Assembly (NCBI GenBank): GCA_964565715.1
Contig: CAZMGG010000010.1
Span: 1 to 64,000 of the forward strand
Source: CAZMGG01 sp964565715
GTDB lineage: Bacteria; Planctomycetota; UBA1135; UBA2386
Reading direction: 5' to 3'
Length of the DNA: 64,000 bases
Shown in pieces: positions 8,936-17,662 of this stretch. The first letter of the stretch is position 1. Every line of letters starts with the position of its first letter. The notes under the pieces were generated by a model. It was not told the origin of the DNA. It searched no databases and worked only from the letters and a program-made list of their open reading frames with translations. The position numbers and the translations under genes are program-made.

Positions 8936-11176
8936 ATGAAGGTCATCAGCATCGGCGGCGGCCCCGGCGGGCTCTACGCGGCGCTCCTCCTGAAGAAGGC
9001 CCTGCCGGACGCGGTGGTCGACGTCTACGAGCAGAACCGGCCCGACGACACCTTCGGCTGGGGCGTGGTGTTCTCCGACGAGACCATGGAGAACTTCGAG
9101 GCCGCCGACGCCGAGAGCCTGGCCATGATCCGGCAGCGGTTCGCCCGCTGGACCGACATCGACACCTGGTATCGGGGCGAGCGGATCCGCAGCACCGGCC
9201 ACGGCTTCTGCGGGCTGAGCCGGATGCGGCTCCTGCAGATCCTGCACGACCGCTGCCGCGCCGTCGGCGTCGGTCTGCACTTCCAGCAGGCGATCGATCT
9301 GGCGACGGCCCGCGGCGCCGACCTGGTGATCGCCGCCGACGGCGTCAACAGCCGGGTGCGCGAGCAGCTCGCCGGGCACTTCCAGCCCGAACTGGACTGG
9401 CGGCGGTGCAAGTTCGCCTGGTTCGGCACCGACCTCGAGATGGAGGCCTTCACCTTCGTGTTCCAACCCACCGAATGGGGGCTGTTCCAGGTGCACGCCT
9501 ACCCGTTCGAGCCCGGCCGCGGCACCTGGATCGTCGAGTGCCACGAGGACGTCTGGCGCCGGGCCGGCCTGGCGGGCCAGGACGAGGCGCAGAGCGCCGC
9601 GTTCTGCCGCGAGCTGTTCGCCGAGCGGCTCGGCGGCCACCGGCTGCTGACCAACAAGTCGGTTTGGCGCACGTTTCCGACGGTGCGCTGCCAGAACTGG
9701 CACCACGACAACGTCGTGCTGCTCGGCGACGCGGCCCACACGGCGCACTTCTCGATCGGGTCGGGCACCAAGCTGGCGATGGAGGACTCCATCGCGCTGG
9801 CGGCGGCGGTGGCGGCCAGCCCCGACGACGTGCCGGCGGCCCTGCGCGCCTACCAGCAGGCCCGCATCGACATCGTGCAGCGCACCCAGCACGCCGCGCA
9901 GACCAGCCTGGAATGGTTCGAGAACAGCGCCCGCTACCAGGACCAGAGCCCGCTGCGCTTCACCTTCAACCTGATGACGCGCAGCAAGCGCATCACCTGG
10001 GACAACCTGCAGCTGCGGGATCCGGCCCTGGTGGAGGGGGTGGCGCGGGCGACGGCGGCGGAGGAGGCGCCGGCGGGGGGCGCTCCCGCCACCGCCGATG
10101 GTACGCCGGTGCCCCCGGCCTTCCTGCCCCTGCACCTGCGCGGTCTCACGCTGCACAACCGGATCGTCGTCTCGCCGATGTGTCAGTACAGCGCGCGGCA
10201 GGGCGTGGTGAACGACTGGCACCTGGTGCACCTCGGCAGCCGGGCCGTCGGCGGCGCCGGGCTGGTGATCGCCGAGATGACCGACGTCTGCGCCGACGGG
10301 CGCATCACCGAGGGCTGTGCCGGCCTGTGGGACGACACCCACGTCGTGGCCTGGCGCCGCATCGTCGAGTTCGTGCACCAGCACTCGTCGGCCAAGATCG
10401 GCGTGCAGCTCGCCCACGCCGGCCGCAAGGGTTCCGTCGAACACCCCTGGAGCGGCCGCGACGTGCCGCTGCGGAAGGGCGGCTGGCCGACCCTGGCGCC
10501 GTCGGCGCTGCCGTTCGAGCCGGGCTGGCCCGCGCCGAAGGCGATGGATCGCGGCGACATGGACCAGGTGCGGGAGGCGTTCGTCCGGTCGGCGGAGCTG
10601 GCCGACGAGTGCGGCTTCGATCTGGTCGAACTGCACCTGGCCCACGGCTACCTGCTGTCGAGCTTCCTGTCGCCGCTCAGCAACCGCCGCGAGGACGGCT
10701 ACGGCGGCTCGCTGGAGAACCGCGCCCGCTATCCGCTGGAGGTGTTCATGGCGGTGCGGTCGGCCTGGCCGGACAAGCCGCTGGCGGTGCGCATCTCCGC
10801 CACCGACTGGCTCGACGAGCAGGGCGGCTTCACCGTCGAGGAGGCGGTGCAGGTGGCGACCTGGCTGCGCGACTGCGGCTGCGACCTGATCGACGTGTCG
10901 TCGGCGGGCAACTCGCCGGATTCGCGGCCGGTCTACGGCCGCATGTATCAGGTGCCGTTCGCCGAGCGCATCCGCCACGCCACCGGCATGCCGGTGATGG
11001 CGGTGGGCGCGATCTTCGGCGCCGACCACGTCAACACGATCGTCGCCGCCGGCCGCGCCGACCTCTGTGCGATCGCCCGTGCGCATCTCGCCGACCCGCA
11101 CCTGTCGCTGCGCGCGGCGCAACGCTACGGCGTGCCGCAGCCGTGGCCCGACCAGTACCTGGCGGCCCGGCGCTGA
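8936..11176 (+). CDS. Bifunctional aryl-CoA monooxygenase / OYE-type reductase (anthraniloyl- or salicylyl-CoA 5-hydroxylase type)
   Basis: The protein has 746 residues from ATG 8936; the ATG four codons upstream would place extra residues before the FAD motif. Residues 1-390 are a class A FAD monooxygenase: VISIGGGPGGLYAALLLKK binds FAD, with DGVNSRVR and the second FAD motif GDAAHTAHFSIGSG. Residues about 395-746 are an Old Yellow Enzyme domain: PMCQYSA, LAHAGRKGS, HLAHGYLLSSFLSPLSNRR and YGGSLENR. The same fusion defines 2-aminobenzoyl-CoA monooxygenase/reductase of Azoarcus and proteins annotated as salicylyl-CoA 5-hydroxylase, which hydroxylate and then reduce an aryl-CoA ring using NAD(P)H. 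No aryl-CoA ligase or ring-cleavage gene is near, so the substrate here is unproven. Confidence 0.88.
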   Translation: MKVISIGGGPGGLYAALLLKKALPDAVVDVYEQNRPDDTFGWGVVFSDETMENFEAADAESLAMIRQRFARWTDIDTWYRGERIRSTGHGFCGLSRMRLLQILHDRCRAVGVGLHFQQAIDLATARGADLVIAADGVNSRVREQLAGHFQPELDWRRCKFAWFGTDLEMEAFTFVFQPTEWGLFQVHAYPFEPGRGTWIVECHEDVWRRAGLAGQDEAQSAAFCRELFAERLGGHRLLTNKSVWRTFPTVRCQNWHHDNVVLLGDAAHTAHFSIGSGTKLAMEDSIALAAAVAASPDDVPAALRAYQQARIDIVQRTQHAAQTSLEWFENSARYQDQSPLRFTFNLMTRSKRITWDNLQLRDPALVEGVARATAAEEAPAGGAPATADGTPVPPAFLPLHLRGLTLHNRIVVSPMCQYSARQGVVNDWHLVHLGSRAVGGAGLVIAEMTDVCADGRITEGCAGLWDDTHVVAWRRIVEFVHQHSSAKIGVQLAHAGRKGSVEHPWSGRDVPLRKGGWPTLAPSALPFEPGWPAPKAMDRGDMDQVREAFVRSAELADECGFDLVELHLAHGYLLSSFLSPLSNRREDGYGGSLENRARYPLEVFMAVRSAWPDKPLAVRISATDWLDEQGGFTVEEAVQVATWLRDCGCDLIDVSSAGNSPDSRPVYGRMYQVPFAERIRHATGMPVMAVGAIFGADHVNTIVAAGRADLCAIARAHLADPHLSLRAAQRYGVPQPWPDQYLAARR

Positions 11177-11340
11177 CGGCTCGCGGTTGCGCCCGGCCGC
11201 CACGCAGCAAGCGCCGTGCCCGTGGAGCGCGGGCTTTCCGAGCCGCGGGGCTGGCGCGGCATGGGCCAAAGGGCTGAATTCGGGCCTTCGGCGCGACGGC
11301 ACGCTCGCCCCGGGTCGTGCTCGCGCCCACGGAGACCGCC

Positions 11341-13266
11341 ATGGCAACCATGCTCCGCTTCGCCTTGCGTGCCCTCTCTCTCGGCCTTTCGGCCACCCTC
11401 CTCGTCCCGCTCGCCGCGCAGACCGCACCGTTCGCCGGTCACTGGGAGGCCTGCGCGCTGCGCTCGGGCCTGCACACCAACCCCAGTCCGGTCGAAGGCG
11501 TGGTCTGGCGCGACTTCGTCGTGGCCTCGCCGGGCACGCCCTGGGTGCGCCTCTACTTCGCGCGGGCCACGCTGCCGGCGGGCAGCTTCCTGCGCATGGT
11601 GTCGCTGCGCGACGGCGACGTGATGACCATGCAGCAGCAGCACCTCGAGGAGTGGACCTACAGCAGCGCCTACTTCAACGGCAACGCCGTGCTGGTCGAA
11701 CTGGTGGCCGGTCCCAACACGGCGGGCAACGAGGTCGAGATCGTCAAGGTGATGGCAGGCGACCCGCCGACGGCCACGCAGGACCCGGAGTCGATCTGCG
11801 GCGCCAACGACTCGCGCGCGCCGTCGCTGGACGCGCGGGTGGGGCGCATCAGTCCCAGCGGCTGCACCGGCTGGATCATCAACGTGCCGGCCAACGGCGT
11901 CGACAAGTGCCACCTGTCGGCGGGGCACTGCGCGGTCGCCGGCCAGGTCCTGCAGTTCAACGTGCCCGGCTCGGCGGCCAACTGCGGCCTCAATCATCCG
12001 CCGGCGTCGCGCCAGTTCGCCATCGATCTCGCCGGGTCGCGTTCCGCCAACCTCGGCGTCGGCAACGACTGGTGGGTGTTCCGCTGCTTCCGCAACCCGA
12101 CCACCGGGCTCACCACCTTCCAGACCCAGGGCCAGGCCTTCACCCTGGCCAACGCGATGCCGGCCTTGAACACGACGGTGCGCGTCACGGGCTACGGCCT
12201 GGACGGCACCGACGGCAACAACGCCGGCGGCGCCAACGCCAGTTGCCGGTGCACCGCGGCCAACAACACCGGACGGCGCAACCAGACCCAGCAGACCGAC
12301 ACCGGCCCGGTGACCGGACTGCCCGCCAACGCCGTGAACCATCAGGTCGACACCTGCGGTGGCAACTCGGGCTCGCCGGTGTTCCTCACCAGCAACGGCC
12401 AGGCCATCGCCATCCACACCCACGGCGGCTGCGGCAACCCGGTGGCAGGTACCGCCAACTCCGGCACCCGCATCACCCACGCCAACCTGCAGGCGGCGAT
12501 CGCCGTGGTCTGCGATCCGCAGTGTCGCAGCGATGATTGCGTCGCCGCGGTGCCGCTCTACGTCGGCCTGAACGGCATCTTCAGCAACCGCGGTGCCAAC
12601 CAGTCGCCGCCGGCCTGGACCTGCGGGGCCGGCACCATCAAGGACTGCTGGTACGTCTACACCGCCACCTGCACCGGGCCGGTCACCTTCCACACGTGCA
12701 CCGCCAACCGGGTCCTGGACACCGTGATGCGCATCCACCAGGGGCAGTGCGGCGGCCCGCTGCTCGGCTGCAACGACGACGCCTGCGGTCTCGGCTCTCG
12801 CCTCACCGTGAACCTCACCCAGGGCCAGCGCTACTTCATCGCCGTGGGCGGCTACAACGGCGCCGAGGGCGACTACGAGATCAGCGTCGAGGTCGGCCAG
12901 GGGGCCGGCAACATCGTCCCCAACCAGCTCGGCTGCGGCGCCACCGCCATCACCGTGACCGGCGTGCCCCGCATCGGCGGCACCCTGGTCACCAACGTCT
13001 ACCACACCAGCAGCCACAGCTCGGGCGGCGACCCGCTGCCGTTCATCGGCCTCGGCTTCGGTCCGGACCGCCAGTTCTGCGGCTGCACGGTGTTCGGCAA
13101 CTGGCAGGCGCAGATCTTCGGCAGCACCCACACCCTGATGGTGCCCTGCAACGCCAGCTACATCGGCGTGCAGGTCAAGATCCAGGGCGCGTTCCTCAAC
13201 GGCATCGGCGGCTGCTCCGATCCGCCGGTCTCGTTCACCAACGGCGTCACCGTGACGATCGGCTAG
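11341..13266 (+). CDS. Secreted trypsin-like serine protease with C-terminal beta domain
   Basis: The protein has 641 residues. The ATG at 11341 opens a signal peptide ending near PLAAQT. The protease core shows LSAGHC (His196), GNDWWVF (probable Asp243) and TCGGNSGSPV (Ser343), followed by AIHTHGGC. That gives a plausible intact H-D-S triad of the S1 chymotrypsin clan. Paired cysteines suggest disulfides and an exported location. Residues about 400-520 resemble a pre-peptidase C-terminal (PPC-like) domain: CWYVYTATCTGPVTFHTC, then YFIAVGGYNGAEGDYEISV. The rest is a cysteine-containing tail of unknown fold. The nearest relatives in layout are the lysyl-endopeptidase-like proteases of myxobacteria and planctomycetes. 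The cleavage specificity is not predictable. Confidence 0.88.
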   Translation: MATMLRFALRALSLGLSATLLVPLAAQTAPFAGHWEACALRSGLHTNPSPVEGVVWRDFVVASPGTPWVRLYFARATLPAGSFLRMVSLRDGDVMTMQQQHLEEWTYSSAYFNGNAVLVELVAGPNTAGNEVEIVKVMAGDPPTATQDPESICGANDSRAPSLDARVGRISPSGCTGWIINVPANGVDKCHLSAGHCAVAGQVLQFNVPGSAANCGLNHPPASRQFAIDLAGSRSANLGVGNDWWVFRCFRNPTTGLTTFQTQGQAFTLANAMPALNTTVRVTGYGLDGTDGNNAGGANASCRCTAANNTGRRNQTQQTDTGPVTGLPANAVNHQVDTCGGNSGSPVFLTSNGQAIAIHTHGGCGNPVAGTANSGTRITHANLQAAIAVVCDPQCRSDDCVAAVPLYVGLNGIFSNRGANQSPPAWTCGAGTIKDCWYVYTATCTGPVTFHTCTANRVLDTVMRIHQGQCGGPLLGCNDDACGLGSRLTVNLTQGQRYFIAVGGYNGAEGDYEISVEVGQGAGNIVPNQLGCGATAITVTGVPRIGGTLVTNVYHTSSHSSGGDPLPFIGLGFGPDRQFCGCTVFGNWQAQIFGSTHTLMVPCNASYIGVQVKIQGAFLNGIGGCSDPPVSFTNGVTVTIG

Positions 13267-13286
13267 GCGTGCGGCGCGGCCGGGCC

Positions 13287-13292
13287 TACACT
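13287..13292 (+). promoter_or_regulatory. TACACT box close to start codon
   Basis: TACACT lies 13 bases before the ATG at 13306 in the 39-base gap after the protease. It belongs to the recurring set of short-distance TAnnnT boxes. Confidence 0.35.
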
Positions 13293-13305
13293 CGGCCGCC
13301 CCGAC

Positions 13306-14280
13306 ATGACGCGCACCCTGCTCGTGACGATCGCCGCCGCCGGCCTGCTGCCGGCGGCGGCACCCCAGGATCCGGCCAAGGCCCCGGCGCCCGCCCAGAA
13401 GGGCTTCGAGCGCTACCAGGAGAAGGTGCCCGGTACCGCCGAGCAGCTCGAGCTGCTGCCGATCCCCGGCGGCACGTTCACCATGGGCAGCCCCGCCACC
13501 GAGAAGGGCCGCGGCGACGACGAGGGGCCGCAGGTGCAGGTCACCGTCGAGCCGTTCTGGATGGCGAAGACCGAGATCACCTGGCTGCAGTACGACGGCT
13601 TCAACCTCGACGAGGACTGGCCGATGGGCAAGAAGCCCGACGGCATGACCCGGCCGACGCCGCCCTACACCGACATGACGTTCGGCATGGGCCGGGACCG
13701 CCATCCGGCGATCTGCATGACCCAGGAGGCGGCGCGCCACTACTGCGCCTGGCTCAGCAGGAAGACCGGCCGCTTCTACCGCCTGCCGACCGAGGCCGAG
13801 TGGGAGTGGGCCTGCCGCGCCGGCGCCGCCACGGCCTACGGCTTCGGCGACGATCCCGCCCGCCTCGACGAGTTCGCCTGGAGTGCCGCCAACAGCGAGA
13901 ACAAGTACCACGAGGTCGGCCTGAAGAAGCCCAACGCCTGGGGTCTGCACGACATGCACGGCAACGTCGCCGAGTGGTGCCTCGACGAATACCTGGCGGA
14001 TGCCTACGCCGCCGAGCGCGGCGCCGGGCCGCGCGTCCATCCCTTCTTCGTGCCGACCAAGGCCTACCCGCACGTGGTGCGCGGCGGCTCCTGGCAGGAC
14101 CTGTCGGCGCTGCTGCGCTCCGCCGCCCGCCGCGGTTCCGTGCTGGCTTGGAAGGCCCGCGATCCGCAGATCCCGAAGAGCCGCTGGTACCTCACCGACG
14201 CGCCGTTCGTCGGTTTCCGCGTGGTGCGGCCCCTGCGCGAGCCGAGCGCCGAGGAGAAGCAGCGCCACCAGGGCTTCTGA
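13306..14280 (+). CDS. SUMF1/FGE-fold protein lacking the catalytic cysteines
   Basis: The protein has 324 residues with a short signal-like N-terminus (LLVTIAAAGLLPAAAPQ). The SUMF1 (formylglycine-generating enzyme) fold is clear: IPGGTFTMGSPATEKGR, EITWLQYDGF, YRLPTEAEWEWACRAGA, GLHDMHGNVAEWC, VVRGGSW and the final VGFRVVRP. In true formylglycine-generating enzymes two cysteines lie shortly after the RGGSW segment. Here that stretch reads QDLSALLRSAARRGS with no cysteine, so sulfatase activation is unlikely. Such proteins are often of unknown function in planctomycetes. The Tat-signal oxidoreductase starts 36 bases downstream and may be cotranscribed. Confidence 0.9.
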   Translation: MTRTLLVTIAAAGLLPAAAPQDPAKAPAPAQKGFERYQEKVPGTAEQLELLPIPGGTFTMGSPATEKGRGDDEGPQVQVTVEPFWMAKTEITWLQYDGFNLDEDWPMGKKPDGMTRPTPPYTDMTFGMGRDRHPAICMTQEAARHYCAWLSRKTGRFYRLPTEAEWEWACRAGAATAYGFGDDPARLDEFAWSAANSENKYHEVGLKKPNAWGLHDMHGNVAEWCLDEYLADAYAAERGAGPRVHPFFVPTKAYPHVVRGGSWQDLSALLRSAARRGSVLAWKARDPQIPKSRWYLTDAPFVGFRVVRPLREPSAEEKQRHQGF

Positions 14281-14316
14281 AGCCGCCGTCCAGTCCCCCC
14301 TGCCCCCGTCACTCCC

Positions 14317-15593
<1,277 letters not shown>

Positions 15594-15597
<4 letters not shown>

Positions 15598-16475
15598 CAG
15601 GCCGGCCGGCGCGGTGTGCCAATCGGCGCTGCGTGGGCCGCGGCCAGTTCCAGCAGCCGGCGGTGCACCGCGTCGATGGTCGCATCCAGCGTCGAGGTGC
15701 CGGCGGTGAGCCCGACCACGGCGCGGCCGCGCACGAACGCCGCGTCCAGCTCGCCGGCGTTCTCGACCTGGCAGGCCGGCACGCCGCCGTCCCGGGCCAG
15801 CGCGGTGAGCCGGCCGGTGTTGTTCGAGTTGCGGCCGCCGACCACCACCAGGGCGTCGATCCGCGGCAGCAGGTCGCGCAGCGCCGCCACCCGCGCCTTG
15901 GTGGGGGAGCAGATGCTGTCGGCGAACGCGACGTCGGCGTGCGGGTTCTGGGTCCGGATCGCCGCCAGCAGCCGTTCCGCCGTGGCCTCCTCGGTGGTGG
16001 TCTGGCAGACCACGCCGAGCCGCGGCTCGGCCCAGCGCCGCACGTCGGCGATCGTGTGCACGACGATCGGGTCCCGCAGGTCCTCGACGATGCCCTGCAC
16101 CTCGACGTGACCGGGCCGGCCCAGCACCACGACGCGGCGGCCGTCCTGCTGCAGGCGCTGCGCCAGCTCGTGGGCCTTGTGCACCAGCGGGCAGGTGGTG
16201 TCCAGCAGTTCCTTGCCCGCCGCCCGCAGCCGGGCCCGTTCCCGCTCGCTGATGCCGTGCGCCGTGATCAGCACCGCCGGCGTGTCCGGGATCGCCCGGC
16301 CCGTCTCGGCGACCTGGCGGAAACCGCGGCGGTCGAGGTCGCGCAGGACCTCCTGGTTGTGCACCAGTTCGCCGTGCACCGTGACCCGGCCCGGCGCCGG
16401 GATCGCCGCCATCGCCTGCAGGGCGTCGCGCACCCCGAAGCACATGCCCATCGCGTCGGCGCGCAGCACGATCAT
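15594..16475 (-). CDS. ispH: 4-hydroxy-3-methylbut-2-enyl diphosphate reductase
   Basis: The protein has 293 residues. The ATG at 16475 was preferred to one at 16505 because a GAGGA ribosome-binding site precedes it and the longer start falls inside a putative operator. IspH reduces HMBPP to IPP and DMAPP, the last step of the MEP isoprenoid pathway. The three iron-sulfur cysteines are in place: GMCFGV (C12), DTTCPLVHK (C95) and DSICSPTKARV (C189). The substrate-site pieces are GELVHN, TAHGISE and GHVEVQG, then the QTTTEE segment. The usual last motif appears as VVGGRNSNNTGRL. The gene stands alone from other MEP genes. A degenerate copy of the winged-helix operator lies 16-34 bases upstream of its start. 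Confidence 0.95.
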
Positions 16476-16490
16476 GCGGTCCTCATCGGT

Positions 16491-16509
16491 TACTTGGCAT
16501 TGCAAAGTG
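16491..16509. promoter_or_regulatory. Degenerate copy of the winged-helix operator upstream of ispH
   Basis: TACTTGG-CATTG-CAAAGTG has the same 7-5-7 geometry as the perfect repeat at 17604-17622, with two arm positions changed. It lies between the winged-helix gene's stop and the ispH start. Control of ispH by that regulator is inferred. Confidence 0.5.
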
Positions 16510-16548
16510 AAGGCGCAGGGCGGTTCCCGTTGGATCCGGCCGGGCGGC

Positions 16549-16956
16549 TCACGCCGGCGAGAAGCCCTCGGGCAGGCCCTGGCGGCCGGCGGTGCGGCCG
16601 GCCCGGCGCGTGGCGGCCTGGGCGTCGGCGACCACCGACTCCAGCACGGCCACGTAGTCGAGGAAGCGCCGGCGGCCCGGTTTGGTCAGCCGGCACAGGG
16701 TCTGCGGCCGCTTGCCGTTGTAGCCCTTCAGGATCTCCACCAGCCCGGCGTCCTCCAGCACCGCCAGGTGGCGGTTGAGGTTGCCGTCGGTGAGCTGGCA
16801 GAGGTCCTTGAGGTCGCCGAACGGGAGGCCCTCGGGGCGGGCGGCCAGCGACGTCAGCAGGCCCAGCCGCGCCTTCTCGTGCATGACGCGGTCGAGACCC
16901 TCGTAGCTGTAGCGACCTTCGCGGTCGGGGATCGGATCGGGCTTCCTGGTGCTCAT
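16549..16956 (-). CDS. Winged-helix transcriptional regulator (HTH_34/ArsR-like)
   Basis: The protein has 135 residues. The core RLGLLTSLAARPEGLPFGDL is followed by LTDGNLNRHLAVLEDAGLVE, the recognition region of the HTH_34 (PF13601-like) winged-helix family, and then the wing KGYNGKRPQTLCRLTKPGRR. There is no metal or ligand motif of the classic ArsR type. The start overlaps the stop of the membrane protein gene (ATGA, 16953-16956), so the two form a coupled pair, a common arrangement for this regulator family. The perfect inverted repeat over the promoter of the pair suggests autorepression. The signal sensed is unknown. Confidence 0.87.
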   Translation of the reverse strand: MSTRKPDPIPDREGRYSYEGLDRVMHEKARLGLLTSLAARPEGLPFGDLKDLCQLTDGNLNRHLAVLEDAGLVEILKGYNGKRPQTLCRLTKPGRRRFLDYVAVLESVVADAQAATRRAGRTAGRQGLPEGFSPA

Positions 16957-17594
16957 GGCGTGCGCTCCGCGGGATCTTGTGCGTTCTCCTGGTCGGCCGC
17001 CGGACGCTCCAGCGACCACCACAGCATTGCGGCCAGGGCGCCCTGGCCCACGGCGAACGGCGCGCCCATGGCCCAGGCGGCGGTGGCCGCCTCCTGCCGC
17101 AGCAGCACGGCGCCGCCGCACAGCAGGTAGCCGAGACCGAGCAGCGGCGTGCCCCGCGGCAGCAGGCCGGCGGCCGCCAGCAGGCCGAGCCCGAACAGGA
17201 TCTGCCACACGCCCGGCAGCAGCCACAGCAGCTCGATGCGGGCGGCGAGCACGAAGGCGGTGACCAGGGCGCCGGCCAGCACGCAGGGCGCGAACTGCAC
17301 CACCGCCGAACGCATGTTCTCGGCGTCGATCGCCGAACGGCCGGCGCGGGTGCGGGCGGCCATGGTCAGCGCCGCCGCCAGGGCGGAGATCGCCGCGGCG
17401 CCGGTCCACAGCAGCAGGTAGAGCCGCGGCTGCTGCGCCGGGTCCGCGATGCAGGCCGCCTGGGTGAGCGCCGCGCCCACCGCCAGGGCGCCGGAGAAGG
17501 CCACCGGCAGGGCCCGCAGGCCGCGCAGCCGTTCGGTGCGGGCGAGCTGGCTCTTGATGGTCGTGATCTGGTCGAGGGCGTCGCGCAGTTCCAT
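16953..17594 (-). CDS. Polytopic membrane protein coupled to the winged-helix regulator
   Basis: The protein has 213 residues. The first about 25 are hydrophilic and partly basic (LRDALDQITTIKSQLARTER). About six hydrophobic segments follow, beginning near LPVAFSGALAVGAALTQAAC and ending near GQGALAAMLWW. No catalytic motif was recognised. It is the first gene of a two-gene unit whose second gene encodes a winged-helix regulator, a pairing seen widely with uncharacterised membrane proteins. The protein may sense or export something that the regulator responds to, but this is inference. Its start lies nine bases downstream of the operator. Confidence 0.8.
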   Translation of the reverse strand: MELRDALDQITTIKSQLARTERLRGLRALPVAFSGALAVGAALTQAACIADPAQQPRLYLLLWTGAAAISALAAALTMAARTRAGRSAIDAENMRSAVVQFAPCVLAGALVTAFVLAARIELLWLLPGVWQILFGLGLLAAAGLLPRGTPLLGLGYLLCGGAVLLRQEAATAAWAMGAPFAVGQGALAAMLWWSLERPAADQENAQDPAERTP

Positions 17595-17603
17595 GGAGCG
17601 CCT

Positions 17604-17622
17604 TACTTTGAGTGGCAAAGTA
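17604..17622. promoter_or_regulatory. Perfect 7-5-7 inverted-repeat operator
   Basis: TACTTTG-AGTGG-CAAAGTA is a perfect inverted repeat with a five-base spacer. It overlaps the -10 element of the promoter at 17617-17644 and ends nine bases before the membrane protein start. The position fits repression by the winged-helix regulator encoded in the same operon. Confidence 0.7.
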
Positions 17623-17644
17623 GATGCCGCCGGCCGCCTGTCAA
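17617..17644 (-). promoter_or_regulatory. Sigma-70-type promoter of the membrane protein/regulator operon
   Basis: On the minus strand TTGACA (17639-17644) is followed after 16 bases by TACTTT (17617-17622). The -35 is a perfect consensus match, rare in this GC-rich window. The -10 matches three of six consensus positions and is part of the operator. Confidence 0.6.
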
Positions 17645-17662
17645 GGGGCGCCCTGGTTCTGC

